In this document: piece by piece, positions 34,497 to 42,217 of the stretch
Layout of the letters: every line of letters begins with the position of its first letter
Numbering within the stretch: position 1 is the stretch's first letter
NCBI RefSeq assembly: GCF_019084045.1
Contig: NZ_JAHRED010000009.1
Coordinates: 62,001 to 126,000, forward strand
Length of the DNA: 64,000 bases
DNA from: Paeniglutamicibacter quisquiliarum
Lineage (GTDB): Bacteria; Actinomycetota; Actinomycetes; Actinomycetales; Micrococcaceae
Direction of reading: 5' to 3'
Made by a program: the position numbers and the translations under genes
Notes under the pieces: generated by a model
The model's input: the letters and a program-made list of their open reading frames with translations, nothing else
Database searches by the model: none
What the model was told of the DNA's origin: nothing

Positions 34497-35437
34497 CTTC
34501 CACCGTGGAGCGTTCCCGCAGACGGAAGAACAGGGGACCCCAGGACCTTCGCAGCGAGGAAGAACTCGTCGCCGAAAGGCGCAAGGGCAGGGTCGGCCTC
34601 TACCTGATCATTCCCGGCATGGCCGTCCTGGCCCTGTTCTTTGCTGCTCCGGTAATGGTCCTTCTGGGCATGTCGCTCTATGCCAGGCCCCCGGGCGCGG
34701 AGATCGGCGAGTTTGTCCCGGCCCTCGAATTCGGCAACTACGCCACGGTCGTCGGCGCCTATTGGGAGGTGTTCCTGCGCTCGTTCCTCTTCGCGCTCAT
34801 CGCCACCGTCGCTGCACTGCTCATCGGCTACCCGATGGCCTACCTTGTGGCAGTCCGCCTGCGCGGGCGACAGCTCATGCAGGGGATCCTGTTGGTGCTG
34901 CTGATCGCGCCCTTCTTTTCCAGCTTCATCCTGCGCACCCAGGCCTGGAAGCAAATCCTCTCCGACGAGGGCCCGGTGGTCACGGTGCTGCGGGCCATTG
35001 CGATCCTGCCGGCGGATGGCCACCTCACCGCAACCGCCTTCGCCGTGGTGTGCGGACTGACGTACAACTTCCTGCCGTTCATGATGCTGCCGATATACGC
35101 GAACCTCGACCGGCTGGACACCAACCTGTTGGAGGCCTCGGGGGACCTTTACGCCAGCCCGCTGACCACCTTCTTCAAGGTGACGCTGCCGCTGTCGATG
35201 CCGGGTGTTTTTGCCGGCACCCTACTGACTTTCATTCCGGCGGCCGGAGACTATGTCAACGCCGCACTGTTGGGCAACAACCGGGACACGGCAATGATCG
35301 GGCAGATCATTGACTCGCGATTCTTCAAGGTGGTCGACTACCCCGGGGCCTCGGCGCTGAGCTTCATCCTCATGGTCCTGATCCTTGCGCTGGTCATGAT
35401 CTACATCAAGCGATTTGGCACCAAGGAATTGTTCTAG
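34493..35437 (+). CDS. potB: Polyamine ABC transporter permease (PotB-like)
   Basis: A 314-residue membrane protein with a cytoplasmic N-terminal 40 residues rich in basic amino acids, then about six helices. The EAA loop appears as EASGDLYASPLTTFFKVTLPLSMPG. It is the first of two PotB/PotC-type permeases. It starts with ATG overlapping the ATPase stop and ends 11 bases before the next permease gene. Confidence 0.93.
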   Translation: MTSTVERSRRRKNRGPQDLRSEEELVAERRKGRVGLYLIIPGMAVLALFFAAPVMVLLGMSLYARPPGAEIGEFVPALEFGNYATVVGAYWEVFLRSFLFALIATVAALLIGYPMAYLVAVRLRGRQLMQGILLVLLIAPFFSSFILRTQAWKQILSDEGPVVTVLRAIAILPADGHLTATAFAVVCGLTYNFLPFMMLPIYANLDRLDTNLLEASGDLYASPLTTFFKVTLPLSMPGVFAGTLLTFIPAAGDYVNAALLGNNRDTAMIGQIIDSRFFKVVDYPGASALSFILMVLILALVMIYIKRFGTKELF

Positions 35438-35448
35438 GAAGGCAAGGC

Positions 35449-36246
35449 ATGAGACAAAAATTTGGGCGCTGGTTCATTCCTGTCGCCGGGGGCCTCGCCT
35501 TCATCTATCTGCTGGTACCGATTGCCTACATCTTCGTTTTCTCGTTCAACGATGCCGGGCGCACCAACCTCGAATGGCGAGGATTCACCCTTGATAACTG
35601 GAAGAATCCCTGCGGCGCCCCCAATGTGTGCGAATCGTTGGTGAACTCGCTGCAGATCGGCGTGGTTGCCACCATCTTCGCCACGGTGCTCGGAACCTGT
35701 GTGGCCCTGGGCCTGGTGCGCTACAAATTCAAGTTCCGCAATACCGCGGACCTGCTGATCATCCTGCCGCTGGCCACACCCGAGGTGGTGCTGGGAGCCT
35801 CGCTGTTGGCCCAGTTCCTGAACCTGGGTTGGGAGCTTGGATTCAGCACCATCGTGATTTCCCACATCATCTTCTGCATGTCGTTCGTCGTGGTCACCGT
35901 CAGGGCCAGGGTCTCTTCGCTGGACCCGCGCCTCGAAGAGGCGGCCTCCGACCTCTATGCCAGCCCGATCACCACCTTCTGGAAGGTGACGTTCCCGCTG
36001 TTGCTTCCGGGCATCGTCGCCGCGGCGCTGCTGTCGTTCGCGATGAGCTTCGACGACTTCATCATCACCAACTTCAACTCCGGAAACTTCTCGACCTTCC
36101 CGAAATTCATCTATGTCTCGGCCACCCGGGGCATTCCGGCCCAGGCCAACGTCATCGGATCGGCGATGTTCATCCTTGCACTCGTGGTGGTGGTGACCTC
36201 CCAGGTCATTGCCTACCGCCGGCGAAAGGCACTGGCCGCGCGCTAG
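35449..36246 (+). CDS. potC: Polyamine ABC transporter permease (PotC-like)
   Basis: A 265-residue membrane protein of the binding-protein-dependent permease type with about six helices. The EAA loop is EEAASDLYASPITTFWKVTFPLLLPG, with SMSFDDFIITNF shortly after. It completes the heterodimeric channel. AAGGCA lies before its ATG. It is the last transporter gene; the MarR gene that follows after 96 bases has its own direction-equal start. Confidence 0.93.
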   Translation: MRQKFGRWFIPVAGGLAFIYLLVPIAYIFVFSFNDAGRTNLEWRGFTLDNWKNPCGAPNVCESLVNSLQIGVVATIFATVLGTCVALGLVRYKFKFRNTADLLIILPLATPEVVLGASLLAQFLNLGWELGFSTIVISHIIFCMSFVVVTVRARVSSLDPRLEEAASDLYASPITTFWKVTFPLLLPGIVAAALLSFAMSFDDFIITNFNSGNFSTFPKFIYVSATRGIPAQANVIGSAMFILALVVVVTSQVIAYRRRKALAAR

Positions 36247-36342
36247 CCTGGCCGCGCCGGACACGCGATTTCTGCCACGAACCACCGGTGACAAGGGGAC
36301 AGAAGGGGGAAAGCGGGCAGGGCCTGTGGAAAGATAGTGGCC

Positions 36343-36816
36343 ATGACTGAACCGAAGTGGTTGACGCCCGTGGAAAGAGAAGCCTGGCTGGCTCTCGTCT
36401 CGGTGACGACGTTGCTGCCGGCCGCTCTCGACAGCGAACTGCAGGTCCAGGCGAAGATCACCCTCTTTGACTACACGGTGCTGGCCATGTTGTCGGAGGC
36501 CCCCGACCACATCCTGGCCATGAGCGAGCTGGCATCGCGCACCAGCTCCTCGCTTTCGAGGCTCTCACACGTGGTTAAGAAGCTCGAGGGCCGCGGATGG
36601 GTAGAACGCAGCAGGTCCGCCGAGGATGCCCGTGTCACCATTGCCAAGCTGACCCGCGAAGGCTGGGACACCGTGGTGACCCTGGCCCCCGAACACGTCG
36701 ACTCGGTGCAAAAGATGATTTTTCAGGGACTTGACGACCACGATGTAGCGGAATTGGCGCGTATCGGCCGGAAGCTTGTGGGCCAGCTGAATCCCGAACA
36801 CTGGATCCTGCGGTAG
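36343..36816 (+). CDS. MarR family transcriptional regulator
   Basis: A 157-residue MarR-type regulator. The winged helix lies at about residues 47-115, with LSEAPDHILAMSELASRTSSSLSRLSHVVKKLEGRGWV and a wing in RSRSAEDARVTIAKLTREG. The N-terminal dimerisation helix has the Trp-rich MarR pattern. It may be cotranscribed with the pot genes, or independent, given 96 intervening bases; no dyad stands out there. Its target is not clear. The ATG at 36343 is preferred over the GTG six bases earlier. Confidence 0.88.
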   Translation: MTEPKWLTPVEREAWLALVSVTTLLPAALDSELQVQAKITLFDYTVLAMLSEAPDHILAMSELASRTSSSLSRLSHVVKKLEGRGWVERSRSAEDARVTIAKLTREGWDTVVTLAPEHVDSVQKMIFQGLDDHDVAELARIGRKLVGQLNPEHWILR

Positions 36817-36910
36817 GAAGCAACCGGGCCACTCTCCCCGGTGACGGCGCAGCCGTACCCGGGAGTGAGGTAGATCGCATGCGTGGAAGCCAAAAAGGCA
36901 TGTTGTCGAT

Positions 36911-36940
36911 TTGGCTGCCGATGTGTTAATCGCCTAGAAT
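36911..36940 (+). promoter_or_regulatory. Predicted promoter of rpmB operon
   Basis: TTGGCT (36911-36916) is followed after 18 bases by TAGAAT (36935-36940). The -10 lies in an inverted repeat, TTAATCGCCTA and TAGGCGTTAA (36926-36953). Confidence 0.45.
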
Positions 36941-36953
36941 GATTAGGCGTTAA
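36926..36953. repeat. Inverted repeat overlapping rpmB -10
   Basis: CGCCTA (36931-36936) and TAGGCG (36944-36949) are perfect arms around GAATGAT, extended on the outside by TTAA on both sides with one extra base on the left. It overlaps the predicted -10 and could be an operator. Confidence 0.5.
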
Positions 36954-37233
36954 GTCGTGCATGCCCAATCGGGTTTGTGCGGTTACCCGTAAAACCGAAT
37001 ATCGCGGACAGCTGAGTAGGGAAAAATACTCGCCGACCGCGAGGTTCACCGTCTTTCACGCTAATCAGGGCGCTTCGGTTGGTTCTCACCCAGCCTGGTT
37101 ACCTTCAAAGTGTGCAGTAATAACGGTGTCACAACTGGTGGCGGGACTCTTATACGCAGATTCAGAGGCAGCAGTTTTCCGCTGTATCTGTAAAACGAGT
37201 ACCGCCAATATTTACTACAACTGAGGAGTGATC

Positions 37234-37470
37234 ATGGCAGCAGTATGCCAGGTGACTGGTGCAGTTCCGAACTTCGGACACAGCATCTCCCACTCGCACC
37301 GCCGCAACAAGCGTCGGTTCGACCCGAATATCCAGAAGAAGCGCTACTGGGTTCCGTCCCTGCGCCGTAACGTCACGCTGACCCTGTCGGCAAAGGGCAT
37401 CAAGCTCATTGACGTTCGCGGCATCGACGCCGTTGTTACCGGACTCATTGCAAAGGGTGTGAAGATCTAG
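37234..37470 (+). CDS. rpmB: 50S ribosomal protein L28
   Basis: A 78-residue ribosomal protein. The N-terminal [25 protein letters not shown] block is characteristic of L28. It has a single cysteine (residue 5), so it lacks the CxxC zinc motif and belongs to the cysteine-poor type. ATG at 37234 follows GAGGAG. It is the first gene of the rpmB-rpmG-rpsN operon; its stop overlaps the GTG of rpmG by one base. Confidence 0.97.
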   Translation: MAAVCQVTGAVPNFGHSISHSHRRNKRRFDPNIQKKRYWVPSLRRNVTLTLSAKGIKLIDVRGIDAVVTGLIAKGVKI

Positions 37471-37637
37471 TGGCTAAGGATAAGGACGTACGTCCCATCA
37501 TCAAGCTCAAGTCGACCGCCGGCACCGGTTTCACTTACGTAACCCGTAAGAACCGTCGTAACAACCCAGACCGCATGGTTCTGAAGAAGTACGACCCGGT
37601 AGTCCGCAAGCACGTCGAATTCCGAGAGGAGCGCTAA
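37470..37637 (+). CDS. rpmG: 50S ribosomal protein L33
   Basis: A 55-residue ribosomal protein starting with GTG immediately at the L28 stop. The sequence begins [18 protein letters not shown] and continues with [20 protein letters not shown], the typical L33 pattern. There are no cysteines, so it is the zinc-independent form. In many bacteria cysteine-free L28/L33/S14 are the zinc-starvation paralogues; here no paralogue is in view and no Zur box was recognised upstream. Confidence 0.96.
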   Translation: MAKDKDVRPIIKLKSTAGTGFTYVTRKNRRNNPDRMVLKKYDPVVRKHVEFREER

Positions 37638-37639
37638 AG

Positions 37640-37945
37640 ATGGCCAAGAAGTCCATGATTGCTAAGAACGAGCAGCGCAAGGTCATCGTTGAGCGTTACG
37701 CCGAAAAGCGTGCAACCTTGAAGAAGACCCTCGTTGACCCGAACGCAACCGACGAGGCACGCGAAGAGGCCCGCCTGGGCCTGCAGAAGCTGCCCCGCAA
37801 CGCATCGCCGATCCGCGTTCGCAACCGCGACGCCATCGACGGCCGCCCCCGCGGCACCCTCCAGAAGTTCGGTATCTCCCGTGTTCGCTTCCGCGACATG
37901 GCACACCGTGGCGAGCTTCCGGGCATCACCAAGTCTTCCTGGTAA
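37640..37945 (+). CDS. rpsN: 30S ribosomal protein S14
   Basis: A 101-residue S14 of the long type, beginning [22 protein letters not shown] and ending [24 protein letters not shown]. The zinc-binding CxxC pairs of short S14 are absent. The ATG lies 3 bases after the L33 stop with GAGGAG inside the rpmG end. The operon ends at the terminator just downstream. Confidence 0.97.
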   Translation: MAKKSMIAKNEQRKVIVERYAEKRATLKKTLVDPNATDEAREEARLGLQKLPRNASPIRVRNRDAIDGRPRGTLQKFGISRVRFRDMAHRGELPGITKSSW

Positions 37946-37960
37946 ATTCCAGAAGCAGTC

Positions 37961-37991
37961 AAAGGCCCCAACCGATTCGGTTGGGGCCTTT
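37961..37991 (+). terminator. Terminator of rpmB-rpmG-rpsN operon
   Basis: AAAGGCCCCAACCG (37961-37974) pairs perfectly with CGGTTGGGGCCTTT (37978-37991), with a 3-base loop. The second arm ends in TTT. A classic rho-independent terminator. Confidence 0.9.
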
Positions 37992-38051
37992 GGCCATTTA
38001 AAGGTTCAACGCGTTGCCCGAGGACGCCTGGTGGCACGGAGCCGGGGGAGG

Positions 38052-38690
38052 CTACGGCCTATTGCGTTTACCCAGCCAGCGTCCGAGCCACCTGGCACGT
38101 CGCGGCGCAACCGCGACTTCCTGCTCCTGAACCTCGGCTGATCGTCGCGATTTCCATGCGGCGATCTCGACCTCGACGTCCCGCAGGGGCGTAATTACCG
38201 GAGGTCCCCCGAGCAGCTGGCGACGTGCATCGATGACGCGGGCATTGAAATCCTCAAGCAGGGCCCGCACGGCGGCGGCGCCGGACAACCGGTCAAGGGT
38301 CCCCTCAAGCTCATCGTCTTCCTTGCGCAGCATCAAGGCAGGGGGACCGAGGCCGGTGATTTTCTCCCGCTCGATAAGCCCCTTGACCCACCAGTCCGGA
38401 TCCGTGGTGGAGCCAAGGCCGGGTATGGGTTTGCCGGCGTAGGCAAGGTTGTCGAATTCTCCCCGCGCGAACGCGGCATCCAAGGCACTGTTGGCGGCCT
38501 CCCAGACCTTGTCCTCTGCGAGGAAGCGGGGGATCGCGGCAGGTGCATCCTCCGTGTCGCCAAGGGTCTTCCCGGTGCGCTGGGCATATTCATCCGTGAG
38601 GGGGAGTTCCTCGGCAATGTCCCGGTCCAGGCGGTAGCGCGCCGAGCGCAGCGATGCCTCACTGTCTTCATCAAGATTGCGTCGGGCCAT
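38052..38690 (-). CDS. DUF1992 / DnaJ homologue subfamily C member 28-like protein
   Basis: A 212-residue protein matching the conserved DnaJC28 domain (DUF1992): the block FDNLAYAGKPIPG near residue 90 followed by WWVKGLIEREKI is diagnostic. The C terminus is basic and rich in Arg. Its biochemical role in bacteria is not known. ATG at 38690 was chosen since the sequence then begins MARRNLDEDSEASLRSARY with AAAGG upstream; a longer upstream extension is open but atypical. It faces rightward genes from the opposite strand, with the rpsN terminator between. Confidence 0.9.
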   Translation of the reverse strand: MARRNLDEDSEASLRSARYRLDRDIAEELPLTDEYAQRTGKTLGDTEDAPAAIPRFLAEDKVWEAANSALDAAFARGEFDNLAYAGKPIPGLGSTTDPDWWVKGLIEREKITGLGPPALMLRKEDDELEGTLDRLSGAAAVRALLEDFNARVIDARRQLLGGPPVITPLRDVEVEIAAWKSRRSAEVQEQEVAVAPRRARWLGRWLGKRNRP

Positions 38691-39011
38691 GGGTGTCGCC
38701 CACCTTTCAATGAGGTTCCCCACCAACACTAACGAGGGCCCGGCAGCGGGGCAACGACTGGCAATTGCAGGCACCCCATGCCGTTGTGGCTCACTCCCTG
38801 CATTCCAACGGCTCGCTCAGCCCAGGATTCGATGGGCTGCCGCCCATAAAGGCGCTTTTCGGTATCGCCACCCTGATGCCCCTGGTTACTAAAGCCGCCG
38901 CGGCTCCGTCGCACCGGCGGGGTATCTACCCCTGGGTTAAGGGATGCTCCAGGGGACCAACCAAACCGGAATGCCCAATGCCAGGCTTGGCAGGCGGTAG
39001 CTTTGGAGATC
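38691..39011. other. Intergenic region, no gene seen
   Basis: The 321 bases between the divergent DUF1992 and SDR genes show no frame with family features and no tRNA. Promoters for both genes should lie here, but no clear -35/-10 pair stands out by eye. Confidence 0.6.
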
Positions 39012-39995
39012 ATGAGCCAGAACAAAACCACCCACGCGGTCCCGAACCGTGCCATGCCACAGACCGCAACCGAGGCTCACCGCCACGTCGGCGATGCCGC
39101 CGGACTGCGGATACTGGTCACCGGGGCGAATGCCGGCATCGGTTTTTGGAGCAGCCTCCAGCTGGCCGGACGCGGCGCAGAGGTCATCATGGCGTGCCGG
39201 AACACCCGCAAGGCCAAAGCGGCTGCCCAGGCCATCCGCGCCAGGGTCCCGGCCGCAAATCTCCGTGTCGTCGAACTTGATGTTGCCAGCCTTCAGTCGG
39301 TCTCCGAAACCGCCAAGGAACTCAACGGTCTCACGCACCTGGACGTCCTGATCGCCAACGCAGGCATGGTCCATACCCCTCGAACGAGGCAACGCAGCAT
39401 GGACGGGCTGGAGCTGGTGGCCGCGACCAACTACTTCGGTCACTTTGCGCTGGTTGCAGGGCTGTTGCCCGTGCTGGAACGGGCGGCGGCTTCCCGTGTA
39501 GTGGCCCTCGGCTCGCTGTCGACCCTGTTGGTCCGCCCGCGCCTCGACGATCCGCAATTGCTGAGGAACTATTCATCGTGGCTTGCGTACGCGCAATCCA
39601 AGATCATGCTCCAGTCCTTCGCCTTTGAGCTGGACCGTCGGCTTCAGCGGTCTTCGAGCAGCATCCGTGCCCTGGGCGCGCATCCCGGCTACTCGATTTC
39701 CGGGCGCACCCCCGCGGTTGTCGGCGTCAATGAACCGAGAGCGTTCAAGCGGGCCACGGACACACTCCAGGCGCCGTTCGCCCAGGGCAAGGACAGGGGC
39801 GCCTGGCCCATTGTCCGTGCCGCGCTGGACCCCGAAGCGTTCACCTCTGAGGGACCGGTGTTTTACGGTCCGAACGGTTGGGTCAAGGGCGGTCCGACAA
39901 CGACCAGGCCCGCTTCGATCACCACCGATCCGCACGCTGCGAAGACCATCTGGAACGCAGCTGAATCCGCCACCGGAATTTCCTTGCTTGGCTGA
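39012..39995 (+). CDS. Short-chain dehydrogenase/reductase
   Basis: A 327-residue SDR-family oxidoreductase. The cofactor motif TGANAGIG lies at residues 37-44; MACRNTRKA shortly after favours NADP. LIANAGM is the NAG-type motif and YAQSK holds the catalytic Tyr-Lys pair. It resembles retinol-dehydrogenase-like or daunorubicin ketoreductase-like proteins rather than FabG. The N-terminal 25 residues form a polar extension. The ATG at 39012 is preceded by GGAG. The substrate is not known, and neither neighbour suggests one. Confidence 0.9.
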   Translation: MSQNKTTHAVPNRAMPQTATEAHRHVGDAAGLRILVTGANAGIGFWSSLQLAGRGAEVIMACRNTRKAKAAAQAIRARVPAANLRVVELDVASLQSVSETAKELNGLTHLDVLIANAGMVHTPRTRQRSMDGLELVAATNYFGHFALVAGLLPVLERAAASRVVALGSLSTLLVRPRLDDPQLLRNYSSWLAYAQSKIMLQSFAFELDRRLQRSSSSIRALGAHPGYSISGRTPAVVGVNEPRAFKRATDTLQAPFAQGKDRGAWPIVRAALDPEAFTSEGPVFYGPNGWVKGGPTTTRPASITTDPHAAKTIWNAAESATGISLLG

Positions 39996-40317
39996 GGCCG
40001 AATGTTGCCCAGAGCCGTTTCAAGGGAGCGTACCCAACCCGATTTTTGTCGCGATCGGAACTGAAATCGGCAACTCGCGCACGACTTCGGGGGAAGGGAC
40101 GATTGCCGGCCCGGGCGTGCTGTTCGTCTCTCTTTGGGCTGAAAAACTGCCGCTGAACGCGAAAAACCTGCCAAAGTTCAAAAAATTCCCGGGAATTCGG
40201 CCCAATTCGGGCGTTTCGCGCAGGAACATTTGGTAAGTTCTCACACAGAAGTCCCCGCGAACGCGAGGCGACCCGCGCCGATACCGGGCGGGAAGATGAA
40301 GTCCAGGAGGACATACT
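39996..40317 (+). other. Leader region of HU gene, no gene seen
   Basis: The 322 bases before the HU gene hold no convincing gene. Notable is a perfect palindrome AATTCCCGGGAATT (40184-40197) and a repeated AATTCGG within 20 bases downstream, in an AT-richer patch. A promoter is expected here. Confidence 0.55.
40305..40310 (+). promoter_or_regulatory. Ribosome binding site deciding TTG start of HU
   Basis: AGGAGG lies 7 bases before TTG at 40318, while the next ATG at 40324 is 13 bases away. The spacing favours TTG as the start codon. Confidence 0.75.
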
Positions 40318-40602
40318 TTGGCTATGAACCGTAGTGAACTTGTTGCAGCTGTCGCCGAGAAGACCGGCAACTCCCAGGTAGCCGTCAACGGTGTTTTGGA
40401 TGCAGTGTTCGACGTATTCGTTTCCCAGATTTCCAAGGGCGAAAAGGTCTCGATCCCGGGCTGGCTCGCAGTCGAGCGCACCGACCGTGCAGCACGCACC
40501 GGCCGCAACCCGCAGACCGGCGAAGCCATCCAGATTCCGGCCGGCCACTCGGTCAAGCTGACCGCTGGCTCGAAGCTGAAGGCTGCCGTCACCGGCAAGT
40601 AG
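40318..40602 (+). CDS. HU family DNA-binding protein
   Basis: A 94-residue nucleoid protein of the HU/HupB core type. The pattern MNRSELVAAVAEKTG, GVLDAVFDVFV, GWLAVERTDRAARTGRNPQTGE, followed by SVKLTAGSKLKAAV, fits HU with the DNA-intercalating arm NPQTGE. Unlike mycobacterial HupB there is no Lys-rich tail. It bends and compacts DNA. The TTG start at 40318 is set by a strong AGGAGG; the protein then begins MAMNRSEL. A very stable hairpin follows. Confidence 0.96.
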   Translation: MAMNRSELVAAVAEKTGNSQVAVNGVLDAVFDVFVSQISKGEKVSIPGWLAVERTDRAARTGRNPQTGEAIQIPAGHSVKLTAGSKLKAAVTGK

Positions 40603-40626
40603 TCTGCGCCCCGCGCAACAGCTTTC

Positions 40627-40673
40627 AAGCCGCCCCCTGCATCGGTCCATGGACCGGAAGCAGGGGGCGGCTT
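40627..40673 (+). terminator. Terminator after HU gene
   Basis: AAGCCGCCCCCTGC (40627-40640) pairs perfectly with GCAGGGGGCGGCTT (40660-40673). The loop holds a second palindrome, CGGTCC-AT-GGACCG, so the hairpin can extend. There is no long T run. Confidence 0.85.
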
Positions 40674-40787
40674 GGCGTTAACGGGGCCCCCGGCGAAATC
40701 TGGGTTCTACGATCAGTAGAACCCCGTAGAATGATTGCTGGAACTTGTAGGCAAGACCTCGGAATCCCTTGGTGGAGGAATCACGGC

Positions 40788-41417
40788 ATGAAGAATCACG
40801 GCCAGCGCATCGTGCGTGGCTGGATCGGCGCGCTCGTTTGCACCAGCCTTGCCGCTGCCTCCCACACACTGATCGACGGCGACTTGCCCCCGCTGCCGAT
40901 TCTCGGCCTCCTGCTGTGCATCGGTGCCGCGATCTGCACCGCGCTTGCAGGCAGCCGGATCTCGCTGCTGCGCACCGCGCTGGCCGTGATGCTGAGCCAG
41001 GGGGCGTACCACGGCGCCTTTGCCCTGTTCGGACATCAGCATCGGGCCACCGGACTGCTCAATGAAGACCCAAGTCTTGCCGGTCACGCCGCCCACACCC
41101 TGACACTGAGCGTGGACACCTCCGTGGCAGCGGCCACCGATCCCTCCGCATCCTGGCTGATGCCGCTCGCGCACGTGCTTGCGGCGGCGGTGACCGTGGT
41201 GGCCCTGCGCCGGGGCGAAGTCGCTGTTCGTGCATTCGCCGACGTCGTCTCCCTCTACGTGCCGCGACTGATCCTGTTCATCCGCAGCCTGCCATCCGTA
41301 CGCGGCAAGCAGCCGCTGCTCGGTGTCCCCTTCAGGTCCTTGGTGCTGCGCGACGTGCTGCGTCCCGCGCTGCATCGCCGCGGTCCTCCGCGTGGTCCCG
41401 CTTTCGCATACTCGTAA
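40788..41417 (+). CDS. Membrane protein upstream of copper genes
   Basis: A 209-residue protein with about four hydrophobic helices (near 13-28, 35-50, 60-80 and 125-140). A GHQHR motif (about residues 82-86) and a histidine cluster in LAGHAAHTL suggest possible metal contact. No family was recognised with certainty. GGAGG lies 9 bases before the ATG. It is followed by copC, and may be part of the same copper or cytochrome oxidase assembly group by position. Confidence 0.8.
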   Translation: MKNHGQRIVRGWIGALVCTSLAAASHTLIDGDLPPLPILGLLLCIGAAICTALAGSRISLLRTALAVMLSQGAYHGAFALFGHQHRATGLLNEDPSLAGHAAHTLTLSVDTSVAAATDPSASWLMPLAHVLAAAVTVVALRRGEVAVRAFADVVSLYVPRLILFIRSLPSVRGKQPLLGVPFRSLVLRDVLRPALHRRGPPRGPAFAYS

Positions 41418-41475
41418 AAGCCCCAGACCACGATCGCGGCGCAGCAGTGCCGCGAAGGACAGGACCACAAGACCC

Positions 41476-42096
41476 ATGACCCAAGTAATCCCAACCCCGC
41501 GCACCGCCACCCGGATCGGTGTGCTCCTTGCCGCCGTGCTGCTGTGCCTGATGACCGTCTTCGGCGTCTCCGGCGCGCAGGCGCACGATGAGCTGATTTC
41601 CTCCACCCCGGCCAGCGGCGACGTCCTCAAGACCTCACCGAAGTCGCTCGTGCTCACCTTCAGCGGGGACATCAAGGAGATCGGCACCATCCTCGAGCTG
41701 AAGGCCGCCGACGGGAAGAAGATCGGCACCACCTTCAAGATTGACCGCCGTGACGTCATCGTCACCCCCGAGGCCCCGCTGCCCAACGGAAGCTACACGC
41801 TGGTTGCCCGCGTGGTGTCCTCCGACGGCCACCCGATCGCCAAGGACATCGACTTCCAGGTCAACGGCCCCGCGGCCGTCGCGGACTCCGCGCCCGCAAC
41901 CGCCCAGGCCCCTGACGCCGGCGCACCGGCGGCAGGCCCGGCACCCGCGGCCGAAACCGCAGCGACCGCCGATGACACCGCGGAGGACCAGCCCCTGGCC
42001 GGCATGCCTGCTGGCCTTGTCTGGACGATCCTCGCCCTTGCCGGAATCGGCATGGTCGTGCTGGTGCTGCTCAAGGTCCGCCGCCAAAACAAGTAG
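41476..42096 (+). CDS. copC: CopC-domain copper-binding protein
   Basis: A 206-residue secreted protein. A signal peptide ends GAQA at residue 36, making His37 the mature N-terminal residue, and a second His119 lies in SSDGHPIAKD; both are the standard Cu(II) ligands of CopC. The domain covers about residues 37-130. A Pro/Ala-rich linker and a C-terminal membrane anchor (about 173-195) with a short basic tail follow, a form common in actinobacteria as an anchored CopC. The copD/ctaG fusion gene is downstream, separated by a long hairpin. Confidence 0.92.
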   Translation: MTQVIPTPRTATRIGVLLAAVLLCLMTVFGVSGAQAHDELISSTPASGDVLKTSPKSLVLTFSGDIKEIGTILELKAADGKKIGTTFKIDRRDVIVTPEAPLPNGSYTLVARVVSSDGHPIAKDIDFQVNGPAAVADSAPATAQAPDAGAPAAGPAPAAETAATADDTAEDQPLAGMPAGLVWTILALAGIGMVVLVLLKVRRQNK

Positions 42097-42123
42097 CCGG
42101 CTGCCCGGCAACGACCGGTCGCA

Positions 42124-42171
42124 ACTCTTCCGGGCCCAGGGTGGCGTGGGCCACCCTGGGCCCGGAGGAGT
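42124..42171 (+). terminator. Long hairpin between copC and copD-ctaG
   Basis: A 15-base perfect stem, CCGGGCCCAGGGTGG and CCACCCTGGGCCCGG, surrounds a CGTGGG loop; outside it the arms continue to pair for several more bases, with one G-U, to about 42124 and 42171. It lies just before the GTG of the next gene and could act as a terminator or attenuator that reduces downstream expression. Confidence 0.6.
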
Positions 42172-42217
42172 GGCCGATCGGTGGGAGAATGAAGCGGCAG
42201 GAAGCTGAAAGGACATT

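Larger units (their letters stand above)
36817..37233 (+). other. Long leader of the rpmB operon, no gene supported
   Basis: The 417 bases before rpmB contain no convincing gene; a small open frame (36961-37224) shows no family features. Composition is less GC-rich than around. A predicted promoter lies at 36911-36940, which would give a leader of roughly 285 bases. It contains an imperfect hairpin (CAGAT at 37157-37161 with ATCTG at 37186-37190, and inner CAGC/GCTG). A regulatory leader for ribosomal protein synthesis is possible. Confidence 0.5.

Noticed and set aside
36961-37224. A possible 87-residue gene in the rpmB leader
   Set aside because: There is no good ribosome site, no family pattern and it lies in a likely regulatory leader.
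37100-37233. A Zur box before rpmB
   Set aside because: The cysteine-free L28/L33/S14 suggested one, but no TGAAAATGATTTTCA-like or TGATAACGGTTATCA-like dyad was found.
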